A stretch of DNA of 64,000 bases from Sphingomonas sp. Lineage in GTDB: Bacteria > Pseudomonadota > Alphaproteobacteria > Sphingomonadales > Sphingomonadaceae. Position numbers and translations under genes: made by a program. Positions 47,577 through 54,064 of this stretch are shown piece by piece (positions within the stretch are counted from its first letter, which is position 1; the number at the start of each line of letters is the position of its first letter). The stretch is taken from assembly GCF_004799495.1 (NCBI RefSeq), contig NZ_SSMY01000004.1, forward strand, positions 124,001 through 188,000, written 5' to 3'. The notes under the pieces were generated by a model. It did no database searches, was not told the DNA's origin, and saw nothing but the letters and a program-made list of their open reading frames with translations.

Positions 47577-48497
47577 TTAACGCTGGAGGCGCGGCGATCC
47601 TTCGGCAGCACCATTGCGGCGCCAGCGGCCCCCGCCCATCGCTCCGCCCAGACCCATCGCGCGGCGCTGTTGCCGCCATGCGCGCCACTGCTGCTGGCGC
47701 TCGGCGCGCTGTTCGGGCGTCAGGCCGGCGAGCATCGCCTGGCGCCGTGCGCGGCGCTCGGCCCGTTGGTCAGGGGTGAGCGCGCCGGGCCGTGGTGCCG
47801 CGGCGGGGAGCGGCGGCCCAATCTGCGGCTTGTTGCCGTCGGCGGCGGCCGCGGAGCGCGCCTCCAGCCGTGCTTCGTAGCGCGCCGCCATCTTCGGATG
47901 CTGCGCGAGGAAATCGGCCTTGATCTTCGCGACCGCGAGCTTGCGCTCGGCCGGCGGCAGCGCCTTGATCCGCCGCCATTCGGCGATCGCGGCCGCGCGC
48001 TGATCGGGCGGGAGTGCGCGCAGCTTCGCCGCCATCGCGCGCTGGATCAGCGGACGAGCGACCGGCAAGCCGGCGGCGATCCGCGCCGCGCGGCGCTCGC
48101 GCCATTGCTCCTCCGGGGCGGGGGCGATGGGCGTGGGATCGGCGAGCGGCAGCGCGGCGAGCGCGACCGGCTTGCCGGCTTCGGCCCGCGGCTCTTCGAC
48201 GCGAACGACATGTTTGGGCTTGGGCGCGGGTGCCGCGGCGACGCGCGTGATCCCCGGAATGCGGATCGGCAAATGGTCGAGCAGCCCGGTCGCCGCCGCG
48301 GTCGCGCTGGCGATGACGAGCGCGCCGGCACCCAGCAACAGCCGCCCGTGCCGCCGCCACCCGCTGCGCGCCGAACGCCGCGGGAGTGCCGCACCGCTAC
48401 GTGCCGCCGCGACTACGTCCCCCGCCAGGCCCGCGCGGATCGGCGGCACGGTGACTCGGTCGAGCGCTGCTTGCTCGCTGGCCGAAAACGCGGTCAT
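47577..48497 (-). CDS. Putative membrane anti-sigma factor with CpxP/Spy-like repeats
   Basis: A 306-residue protein. A short N-terminal cytoplasmic part (about 47 residues, beginning SASEQAALDRVTVPPIRAGL) precedes one membrane helix at about 49-70. The remaining 230 residues would be periplasmic, Ala/Arg/Pro-rich and helical, with repeated L-(T/P)-P-x-x-R blocks: RALPPDQRAAAIAEWRRI, KALPPAERKLAVAKIK, GALTPDQRAERRARRQAM and GLTPEQRAERQQQWRAW. These recall the LTxxQ motifs of CpxP/Spy/ZraP and DUF3106 proteins. It overlaps the sigma gene by four bases, the usual order for an anti-sigma factor. The role is inferred from that position. Confidence 0.75.
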   Translation of the reverse strand: MTAFSASEQAALDRVTVPPIRAGLAGDVVAAARSGAALPRRSARSGWRRHGRLLLGAGALVIASATAAATGLLDHLPIRIPGITRVAAAPAPKPKHVVRVEEPRAEAGKPVALAALPLADPTPIAPAPEEQWRERRAARIAAGLPVARPLIQRAMAAKLRALPPDQRAAAIAEWRRIKALPPAERKLAVAKIKADFLAQHPKMAARYEARLEARSAAAADGNKPQIGPPLPAAAPRPGALTPDQRAERRARRQAMLAGLTPEQRAERQQQWRAWRQQRRAMGLGGAMGGGRWRRNGAAEGSPRLQR

Positions 48498-49090
48498 GCC
48501 GTGTCCCCCGCCAGCGTGGTCAATCCGCGCGCCGCCAGCGCGACACGCATCGCGCCCCGCGCGCGCAGGAGCAAAGATTCGAACGCCTTCAGCTTCATCT
48601 CAAGCACCTCGGCCGCCGCGGCATTGGGCAGCTCCTCGTAATACGTCAGCACGATCGCGGCGCGGTGCCGCTCGGTCAGGTCGCCCAGCGCGGCGAGCGC
48701 CGCCGCGCGCAATTGTTCCTCCGCCATCGCCGCGTCTGCCCGCGGCCGCTCGTCAGCGCGCTCCGGCACCTCGGCATCGCTCGAAAAGCGCCGCCGCCTG
48801 AGGCGATCGAGGCACAGGTTGACCGCGACTCGCGTCAGCCACGCCGCGATCCCCGCCTGTCCCGGCCGCCAGCGGGCCGCCGATGCCCACAACCTGAGCA
48901 GCGCCTCCTGCGCGACATCCTCGGCCTCGGCCGCATCACCCAACATGCGGTAGGCCACGCGGTGCACCAGCCCAAGCTGCGCTTCGACTACGCGCGAAAA
49001 CGCCAGCGCATCGCGCGCGGCAACGCGCACCATCACCGCATCGTCGCTGTCCGCCGCCGCGGTCTCCCGCGCGGGCGTCATCTGCCGCAT
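48494..49090 (-). CDS. ECF-type RNA polymerase sigma factor
   Basis: A 198-residue sigma factor with regions 2 and 4 only. Region 2 contains LVHRVAYRMLGDAAEAEDVAQ and the WLTRVAVNLCLDRLRRR end; region 4 contains LTERHRAAIVLTYYEELPNA followed by the recognition helix AAAEVLEMKLKAFESLLLRA. Sequence AEVLEMKLKAFESLL is typical of ECF sigma factors next to short membrane anti-sigmas. ATG at 49090 is used; GTG 49096 or ATG 49081 are alternatives. It is co-translated with the anti-sigma gene. Confidence 0.9.
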   Translation of the reverse strand: MRQMTPARETAAADSDDAVMVRVAARDALAFSRVVEAQLGLVHRVAYRMLGDAAEAEDVAQEALLRLWASAARWRPGQAGIAAWLTRVAVNLCLDRLRRRRFSSDAEVPERADERPRADAAMAEEQLRAAALAALGDLTERHRAAIVLTYYEELPNAAAAEVLEMKLKAFESLLLRARGAMRVALAARGLTTLAGDTA

Positions 49091-49185
49091 CAACACGCCG
49101 CTATGTTACTCCTCGCCGATTAACGGGTGAAGCCGGGATACCCTTTGCGGTGTGCTGCGTTTCTATCCGGCGAAGGAGATGCAGC

Positions 49186-49494
49186 ATGACCGGCGGCAAC
49201 GCATTCGATCGCGGCGACGGCTATTCGGGGCAGGACTACGACCGGACCCGCGAGGCGGCGGAGGGCGCGAAGCTGCCGGCCGGCACCGTCGCGCAGCGCC
49301 CCGACGACGCCGCACCGCCCGACGAGGACTTGCCGCCCGATGCCGGCCGCCGCGCTTTCTTCGACCCCAGGACCGGCGAAGTTCGCGGCAGCGGCGCGGG
49401 CGCCGGCGGGGGCAATCCGGGCGAGGATTACGACAGCGACGCGGCGGCGGGCGACGGCTTCCCGCAGACCGGCAAGGGCAGCGATCAGCCGTAG
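49186..49494 (+). CDS. Acidic, disordered protein of unknown function
   Basis: A 102-residue hydrophilic protein rich in Gly, Asp and Pro, without hydrophobic core, signal peptide or cysteine. It has two similar G-x-DYD blocks (GYSGQDYDRTREAAEG near residue 12 and NPGEDYDSDAAAGDGF near 77). AAGGAGA is placed well before the ATG. The strong ribosome site and codon pattern support expression. No family recognised. It overlaps the convergent P-loop gene by ten bases. Confidence 0.7.
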   Translation: MTGGNAFDRGDGYSGQDYDRTREAAEGAKLPAGTVAQRPDDAAPPDEDLPPDAGRRAFFDPRTGEVRGSGAGAGGGNPGEDYDSDAAAGDGFPQTGKGSDQP

Positions 49495-49964
49495 CGGGCG
49501 ATCGCGAACCCCTCGGCATCGGTCGGCGCGACGAAATGCGCGGTGAACTGGTCGAAGGTCGCGTCGTCGACCTGGTATGGATGCGTGCCGCTCGCGTTGC
49601 GCGCATGCATCCGCGCGCGGCACACGTCGTCGGGCGGATCGAGGAAGTGCAACGTCGCGGTCACCCCCGCCGCATCCGCGAGTTCCTTCATCCACGCGCG
49701 GCTCGCGACCGTGTTCGCGGGGAAATCGAGCACCACCGCCTGCCCGCCGCGCACCATCGCGACGATCAAGGGTGAGATCGCCGCGCGTAGCCGCTCGCTC
49801 GAGCGCAGATAATCGGCAAGGTCCGCGATCTCGCCCGGATAGAGCGTCGACAGCCAGTGATCCTCCGCGATCACCACCCCGCCCGCCTTCGCCGCCAGCC
49901 GCACCGACAGCGTCGACTTCCCCGCCGCGATCTTGCCGCACAGCAGGTGGAGCGCGCCGGTCAT
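49485..49964 (-). CDS. P-loop ATPase/kinase of the AAA_33 type
   Basis: A 159-residue small kinase-like protein. Walker A is CGKIAAGKSTLS at about residues 7-18; a Walker B-like strand is GGQAVVLDFPANT near 75; a lid-like arginine-rich segment is PPDDVCRARMHARN near 108. The family phosphorylates small molecules or nucleic-acid ends, substrate unknown. The start overlaps the EVE gene stop by four bases, so both proteins are made together. Confidence 0.82.
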   Translation of the reverse strand: MTGALHLLCGKIAAGKSTLSVRLAAKAGGVVIAEDHWLSTLYPGEIADLADYLRSSERLRAAISPLIVAMVRGGQAVVLDFPANTVASRAWMKELADAAGVTATLHFLDPPDDVCRARMHARNASGTHPYQVDDATFDQFTAHFVAPTDAEGFAIARYG

Positions 49965-50362
49965 CCTTTCGCCATCTCCATCAGCACCGCCCATTCGTCG
50001 TCGCGCACCGGAGTCACCGACAGCCGCGACTGGCGCAGCACCTCGATCTTGGCGAGCCGCGGCTCGGCCTTCATTTCGGCCAGCGTGACATGGTGCTGCA
50101 ATGACGCGACCGGCTTGACCTCAACGCTCGCCCAATCGCCCTTCTCGCCGTCGGGACGCCACGTCCGCGTGACTTCCATCACCCCCGCGCACGCTTTCTC
50201 GGTGTTCGAATGGTACAGGATCGCGCGGTCGCCGACCGCCATGTCCTTCAGGAAGTTGCGCGCGGTGTAATTGCGGATGCCGTCCCATTCGGTCACACCA
50301 TCGCGGACGAGATGGCCCCAGCCGTAGACCTCCGGCTCCGACCGCAAGAACCAATACGCCAT
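49961..50362 (-). CDS. EVE-domain protein
   Basis: A 133-residue single-domain protein of the PUA-like EVE fold. It begins MAYWFLRSEPEVYGW and has GIRNYTARNFLKDMAVGDRAI and YHSNTEKACAGVMEV, all family hallmarks (human THYN1 relatives). EVE domains bind modified bases in DNA or RNA. This stand-alone form is widespread in proteobacteria. Coupled to the P-loop kinase gene by an ATGA overlap. Confidence 0.93.
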   Translation of the reverse strand: MAYWFLRSEPEVYGWGHLVRDGVTEWDGIRNYTARNFLKDMAVGDRAILYHSNTEKACAGVMEVTRTWRPDGEKGDWASVEVKPVASLQHHVTLAEMKAEPRLAKIEVLRQSRLSVTPVRDDEWAVLMEMAKG

Positions 50363-50502
50363 AGCTGCTTCCCTATCTAAACGTTAACTGAACGCCCGTC
50401 TCAGCGGCCATTCAGACCGAATCGCCTACAAGCTTGCAACAAGCTCGGACAGTTCTGCGTTGATAGGCAATGCGGAACCGGGCTCTTAGAAGGAGGTTCG
50501 AG

Positions 50503-50850
50503 ATGACCAATTTTCTGACCAAGACCGTGCTCGCTGCCAGCCTGGGCGCGACCGCGCTGACCGCGGCAGCGCCGGCCGACGCGCAATATTACCGCGGCCG
50601 TTATCACCGCAACAACGACGGCGCGGCGATCGTCGCGGGCGTCGCCGGCCTCGCGATCGGCGCGGCGCTGGCGTCGAGCGCCAATCGCGACCGCTATTAT
50701 CGCGACGATTATTATTACAACAATTACAACACTTACCCGCGGTACAATTATTATAACAACGACTACCGCTACAATTATCGCGCGTGCCGCATCGAGCGCC
50801 GCTACGACCCGTATTACGGCCGCAGCGTCCGCGTGCGGGTGTGTTACTGA
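50503..50850 (+). CDS. Exported Tyr/Asn-rich protein
   Basis: A 115-residue protein with a signal peptide (MTNFLTKTVLAASLGATALT, cleavage near ADA-QYY). A glycine-zipper-like helix follows (AAIVAGVAGLAIGAALASS), then a segment in which nearly every residue is Tyr, Asn, Asp or Arg (about 69-97), and a Cys-containing end (RACRIERRYDPYYGRSVRVR). Similar small periplasmic or outer-membrane proteins are common in sphingomonads; function unknown. AAGGAGG before the ATG is a strong ribosome site. A hairpin follows the stop. Confidence 0.85.
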   Translation: MTNFLTKTVLAASLGATALTAAAPADAQYYRGRYHRNNDGAAIVAGVAGLAIGAALASSANRDRYYRDDYYYNNYNTYPRYNYYNNDYRYNYRACRIERRYDPYYGRSVRVRVCY

Positions 50851-50861
50851 CGCGGGCGCAC

Positions 50862-50885
50862 AGGGATTAGCGCAAGCTAATCCCT
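50862..50885 (+). terminator. Hairpin after the Tyr/Asn-rich gene
   Basis: AGGGATTAGC and GCTAATCCCT are exact 10-base complements around GCAA (50862-50885), twelve bases after the stop codon at 50848-50850. No T run follows, so termination may need Rho or the hairpin may protect the message. The core TTAGC/GCTAA also occurs in palindromes at 12571 and 53969. Confidence 0.6.
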
Positions 50886-51016
50886 GAGACGCCGCGGCGG
50901 GCGGCGAGGCCGCGCAGCGGCTTCGTCCGACGGCGTGGCGCCACCCGAAAGAACGGCGCGGGAGGCGACTCCCGCGCCGTTGCTTTTTCCGTCAACCGGC
51001 GGCAAGGCCGCGCACC

Positions 51017-51301
51017 ATGACCAAGCCCAGCGACACCCCGCCCGACCGCCTGTCGACCAACCCCGCCAGCCCGCATTTCGACCAGGAAAAGCTGCAACGC
51101 GGCATCGGTATCCGCTTCAAAGGCAGCGAGCGCCACGACGTCGAGGAATACAGCATCTCCGAAGGCTGGATCCGCGTCGCGCTAGGCAAGAAGGTCGATC
51201 GCCACGGCAACCCGCTGACGCTTAAGCTGAGCGGGCCGGTAGAGGCTTGGTTTGAAAGCGGGGGCGATCGGGGCGAAGACGCCGACGCCGAAGCGAACTA
51301 G
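51017..51301 (+). CDS. DUF3297-family protein
   Basis: A 94-residue cytoplasmic protein. DRLSTNPASPHFDQEKLQRG, GIRFKGSERHDVEEYSISEG and GWIRVALGKKVDRHGNPLT are the conserved blocks of DUF3297, a small family with no assigned function. The acidic tail (GDRGEDADAEAN) is variable. The start is the ATG at 51017. It converges on a 56-codon gene, with three bases between the two stops. Confidence 0.88.
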   Translation: MTKPSDTPPDRLSTNPASPHFDQEKLQRGIGIRFKGSERHDVEEYSISEGWIRVALGKKVDRHGNPLTLKLSGPVEAWFESGGDRGEDADAEAN

Positions 51302-51304
51302 GCC

Positions 51305-51475
51305 TCAATCGCCCCGATCCCCTTCGTTCCGCGGCTTCTTGTGCCCTGAATGCTGGCGCTCGTCGGCGGCAAGGCTCTTGCCGACGTCGACCTCGTCGCT
51401 GAACTGCCCGTCCTTGTCGCGGCGGACATAGCGTTTGTCGTCGGGGTGCGGCTCGATGATGTGGCGTTCGGTCAT
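51305..51475 (-). CDS. Small hydrophilic stress-promoter protein (56 aa)
   Basis: Fifty-six residues, highly charged: starts [20 protein letters not shown], continues with an acidic middle ([17 protein letters not shown]) and a basic end. AGGAG lies ten bases before the ATG, and an EcfG-type promoter (51509-51534) lies 34 bases upstream, so it is very probably a real general-stress gene. No membrane segment or known domain, though the arrangement recalls small DUF2188-like stress proteins; I do not claim that family. Confidence 0.75.
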   Translation of the reverse strand: MTERHIIEPHPDDKRYVRRDKDGQFSDEVDVGKSLAADERQHSGHKKPRNEGDRGD

Positions 51476-51508
51476 GGTATCGCGCTCCTGTTGGAAAGAT
51501 GCGCCCCT

Positions 51509-51534
51509 AACGCATTGGATTCATGCTCTGTTCC
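51509..51534 (-). promoter_or_regulatory. EcfG-type general-stress promoter
   Basis: On the minus strand: GGAAC (51534-51530), 17 bases, CGTT (51512-51509). This is a full match to the alphaproteobacterial EcfG consensus. The start codon of the 56-codon gene is 34 bases beyond the -10 element, leaving room for a short leader with its AGGAG site. Confidence 0.75.
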
Positions 51535-51895
51535 CGGTTTCGTTTTCCTACAGAGGCTGAACCATGGTATGATCCGGGGGCCAGTCGCTTGTGGGGCCGC
51601 GCTCTTTGATCGTTTGCATATTCCCTCGATTGTCGCTTCGCGCGCGAGGCGCAGGCGCGACGTTCGCCGGTCCCCTGCCGTCCCGCTCCACCATCGGTGT
51701 AATCCTTGTAATCTTCCGCGCTTGCCGGCGGGCTGGTCGCGCCGCCGTCGCCGTCCATGGCCAGTGCGAACATTGGGAACATTCGCCCCACGGGGCCGGC
51801 CTGCCTTTCCCCGACATGGGCCGGCGTTGTGCGGCGTGCGGCTTTCCGCTAAGGGCGCCCATCGCGAATTTCCCACGATTTACCCAGAGGCTTGT
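51535..51895. other. Gap before infA with no recognised gene
   Basis: About 360 bases in which I find no supportable gene or RNA. An open frame on the minus strand has codon use unlike the neighbours and would cover the stress promoter. The infA promoter and leader presumably lie here. I looked for tmRNA and 4.5S RNA landmarks and saw none. Confidence 0.5.
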
Positions 51896-52141
51896 TTGGC
51901 AAAAGAAGAACTTCTCGAAATGCGCGGCCAGGTGGTGGAGCTCCTCCCCAACGCCATGTTCCGCGTCCGGCTGGAAAACGACCATGAAATTCTCGGCCAC
52001 ACCGCCGGCAAGATGCGCAAGAACCGCATCCGCGTGCTGGTCGGCGACGAAGTGCTGGTCGAGCTCACGCCATATGATCTGACCAAGGGCCGCATCACCT
52101 ATCGCTTCATGCCGGGCCGCGACGGGCCGGGGCCGCGATAA
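51896..52141 (+). CDS. infA: Translation initiation factor IF-1
   Basis: An 81-residue S1-like OB-fold protein that binds the ribosomal A site during initiation. The sequence [20 protein letters not shown] and [19 protein letters not shown] is IF-1. The natural first residues (MAKEE) are reached only from a TTG at 51896, with AGAGG upstream; no ATG is available before residue 9. It has about nine extra C-terminal residues (PGRDGPGPR) beyond the usual 72. It is followed after one base by the maf gene. Confidence 0.95.
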   Translation: MAKEELLEMRGQVVELLPNAMFRVRLENDHEILGHTAGKMRKNRIRVLVGDEVLVELTPYDLTKGRITYRFMPGRDGPGPR

Positions 52142-52142
52142 C

Positions 52143-52739
52143 ATGCCGCCAGGCGCGAAGGCGCCTGCGCCTACCCTCGTTCTCGCCTCCACCTCCCCGC
52201 GCCGCCGCGAGTTGCTCGCGCGGATTGGGGTGGTACCGAGCCGGATCGCCGCTCCAGAGATCGATGAGACCCCGTTGAAGGGCGAAGTGCCGCGCGCCTA
52301 TGTCGCGCGACTCGCCGAGGCGAAAGCGCTCGCGGTCGCGCGAGCGCCGGAAGAGATCGTGCTCGCGGGCGACACCACCGTGGCAGTGGGGCGCCGCATC
52401 CTCGAAAAGCCTGCGGACGAGACGGACCTACGCCGCATGCTCGGGCTGCTGTCGGGGCGGCGGCATCACGTCTATTCTGGCGTCTGCGTGGTCGGGCCGG
52501 ACGGCAAGCCGCGCACGCGCGTGGTCGACACGATCGTCGGGTTCAAGCCGCTCTCGCCCGTCGAAATCGACTGGTACGTCGCGAGCGGCGAAGGGATGGG
52601 CAAGGCCGGCGGCTATGCGATCCAAGGCCGCGCCGAGGGTTTCGTGCGCTACCTCGCGGGGAGCCATTCGAACGTCGTCGGGCTGCCGGTGTTCGAGACG
52701 CTGGGGATGCTGCGCAGCGCGGGCCTGCCGCTTGGCTGA
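52143..52739 (+). CDS. maf: Maf-family nucleoside-triphosphate pyrophosphatase
   Basis: A 198-residue house-cleaning enzyme hydrolysing non-canonical or modified NTPs to the monophosphate. Family motifs: LASTSPRRRELLARIG near residue 15, EIDETP, VLAGDTTVAVGRRILEKP near 80, and GKAGGYAIQGRAEGFV near 152. The N-terminus MPPGAKAPAPT is a short extra. The end overlaps the TTG start of the RNase gene by eight bases. Confidence 0.94.
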   Translation: MPPGAKAPAPTLVLASTSPRRRELLARIGVVPSRIAAPEIDETPLKGEVPRAYVARLAEAKALAVARAPEEIVLAGDTTVAVGRRILEKPADETDLRRMLGLLSGRRHHVYSGVCVVGPDGKPRTRVVDTIVGFKPLSPVEIDWYVASGEGMGKAGGYAIQGRAEGFVRYLAGSHSNVVGLPVFETLGMLRSAGLPLG

Positions 52740-53667
52740 GTGGCTGTACGAGGCCGGGATCGGCGAGGCGCGCGCCGCGTTGGTCGAGGGCGGGCGGATC
52801 GTCGCGGCGCGGATCGAACGGCCGGGTGGGTTGCGGGTTGGGACGGTGTTCGAGGCGCGGCTGGTCGAGCGCGTCGCGGTGGGCTTGTCGCGAGTCGAGG
52901 GCGATGCGGGCGCGGCGGTCATCGCGCAGGTACCGCCGGGCGTGACCGAGGGCGCGCGGCTGCGGGTCGAGGTAGTGCGCGAAGCACTGCCCGAGGCAGG
53001 ACGAGTCAAGCTCGCCAAAGTGATCGCGACCGACGCCGCGCCGGCGGAAGGCCCCGATCTGCTTACGCGTTGCCGGGCGAGCGGCCACGCGGTGCGGATG
53101 CTCCATGCGCACGAGCCCGACGCGCTCGAAGCGGCGGACTGGTCCGAGGTACTCGACGAAGCGCTCACCGGCGAGATCGCCTTTGCCGGCGGGAGCCTGC
53201 GCCTGTCGCCGACCCCGGCGATGACGCTGTTCGACGTCGACGGCCCCGGCGCGACCGCGGCACTGGCGGTGACGGCAGCGACCGCGGCGGCGGAGGCGAT
53301 CATGCGCCACGATATCGGCGGGTCGATCGGCATCGACTTCCCGACCGTGACGGGCAAGGCCGAGCGCCGCGCGGTCGCCGAAGCAATCGACGCCGCGCTG
53401 CCGCAACCGTTCGAGCGCACCGCGCTCAACGGTTTCGGGTTCCTGCAGATCGTTCGCCCCCGCCCGCGCGCCTCGCTCCCCGAATTGCTACGCGCCGATC
53501 CGGTCGCGACCGAGGCGCTGGCCCTGCTCCGCCGGATCGCACGCATTCCGCCGCCGGTCGCGGCGGTACACGATGTCCCCACGCCGGTTCGCCGCTGGCT
53601 CGACGACCGCCCGCACCTGATCGCCGAGTTGTCGCGTCGCACCGGCGTCCCCATTTCCTTGCGATGA
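52732..53667 (+). CDS. Short ribonuclease E/G-family protein
   Basis: A 311-residue relative of RNase G, much shorter than the roughly 490 residues of E. coli RNase G. The catalytic Asp pair of the family is visible: LFDVDGPG near residue 165 and IGGSIGIDFPTVTGKAERR near 203. The N-terminus (EWLYEAGIGEARAALVEGG) matches RNase G, but the S1 part is degenerate and the Zn-link CPxC motif is missing; the only Cys is in LTRCRASG. TTG start at 52732 inside maf. It overlaps yacG by four bases. Confidence 0.85.
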   Translation: MAEWLYEAGIGEARAALVEGGRIVAARIERPGGLRVGTVFEARLVERVAVGLSRVEGDAGAAVIAQVPPGVTEGARLRVEVVREALPEAGRVKLAKVIATDAAPAEGPDLLTRCRASGHAVRMLHAHEPDALEAADWSEVLDEALTGEIAFAGGSLRLSPTPAMTLFDVDGPGATAALAVTAATAAAEAIMRHDIGGSIGIDFPTVTGKAERRAVAEAIDAALPQPFERTALNGFGFLQIVRPRPRASLPELLRADPVATEALALLRRIARIPPPVAAVHDVPTPVRRWLDDRPHLIAELSRRTGVPISLR

Positions 53668-53846
53668 CCGACACCTGTCCGCTCTGCGGCAAGCCGACGA
53701 TGCCCGAGCACAAGCCGTTCTGCAGCCGCGGCTGCAAGGATCGCGACCTGCTCAAATGGCTCGGCGAAGGCTATGCCATTCCTGGCGCGCCGGTCGATCC
53801 GGAAGCCCCAAGACCTACACTAGACACGCCCGAAACCCGCGACTAA
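53664..53846 (+). CDS. yacG: Zinc-binding DNA gyrase inhibitor YacG
   Basis: A 60-residue protein with the YacG zinc knuckle: CPLCGKP then FCSRGCKDRDLLKWLGEGY, four cysteines arranged CxxC and CxxxC. In E. coli YacG binds GyrB and inhibits DNA binding. The C-terminal tail is acidic/Pro-rich. The ATG overlaps the RNase stop by four bases, and the gene precedes tRNA-Phe by 30 bases. Confidence 0.94.
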   Translation: MTDTCPLCGKPTMPEHKPFCSRGCKDRDLLKWLGEGYAIPGAPVDPEAPRPTLDTPETRD

Positions 53847-53876
53847 GAGGCCCGCTCTCTCGCGGTACCCGCGCAG

Positions 53877-53952
53877 GCCCAGGTAGCTCAGTTGGTAGAG
53901 CATGCGACTGAAAATCGCAGTGTCGGCGGTTCGATCCCGTCCCTGGGCACCA
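53877..53952 (+). tRNA. tRNA-Phe (anticodon GAA)
   Basis: Acceptor arms GCCCAGG and CCTGGGC pair; D arm GCTC-AGTTGGTA-GAGC; anticodon stem TGCGA/TCGCA with loop CTGAAAA, anticodon GAA; T arm GGCGG-TTCGATC-CCGTC with one non-Watson-Crick pair. CCA is encoded. 76 bases including CCA. Confidence 0.96.
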
Positions 53953-53960
53953 CCGCTGAG

Positions 53961-54058
53961 CGCGGGAAATTTAGCGCAGCTAAATGCACCACGCGCCAGC
54001 GCGGCCGGCGTCGGCACCGCTGACGACCGACGACGCGGCTTTGCCGCGGCGCGCTGGT
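53961..54058. repeat. Palindrome cluster after tRNA-Phe
   Basis: Contains ATTTAGC/GCTAAAT (53969-53985), the same core as at 12571-12589, then a larger structure with outer arms CCAGCGCG (from about 53997) and CGCGCTGG (to 54058) enclosing GCGGC-TTT-GCCGC. It separates tRNA-Phe from the convergent acylase gene and may stop transcription from either side. Confidence 0.6.
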
Positions 54059-54064
54059 TAATCC

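Noticed and set aside
50474..50498. GGAAC-N16-GGTT resembling an EcfG promoter before the Tyr/Asn-rich gene
   Set aside because: The -10 part overlaps the AAGGAGG ribosome site and transcription would start at or within the first codon; a strong ribosome site would then be wasted. Probably coincidence.
51507..51791. Minus-strand open frame of 94 codons in the gap before infA
   Set aside because: Codon use and composition differ from the neighbours, it has no ribosome site, and it covers the EcfG promoter of the 56-codon gene.
51535..51895. Possible structural RNA (tmRNA, 4.5S or 6S) in the gap
   Set aside because: No tRNA-like end, tag frame, Alu/S-domain core or long imperfect hairpin of 6S type could be found by eye.
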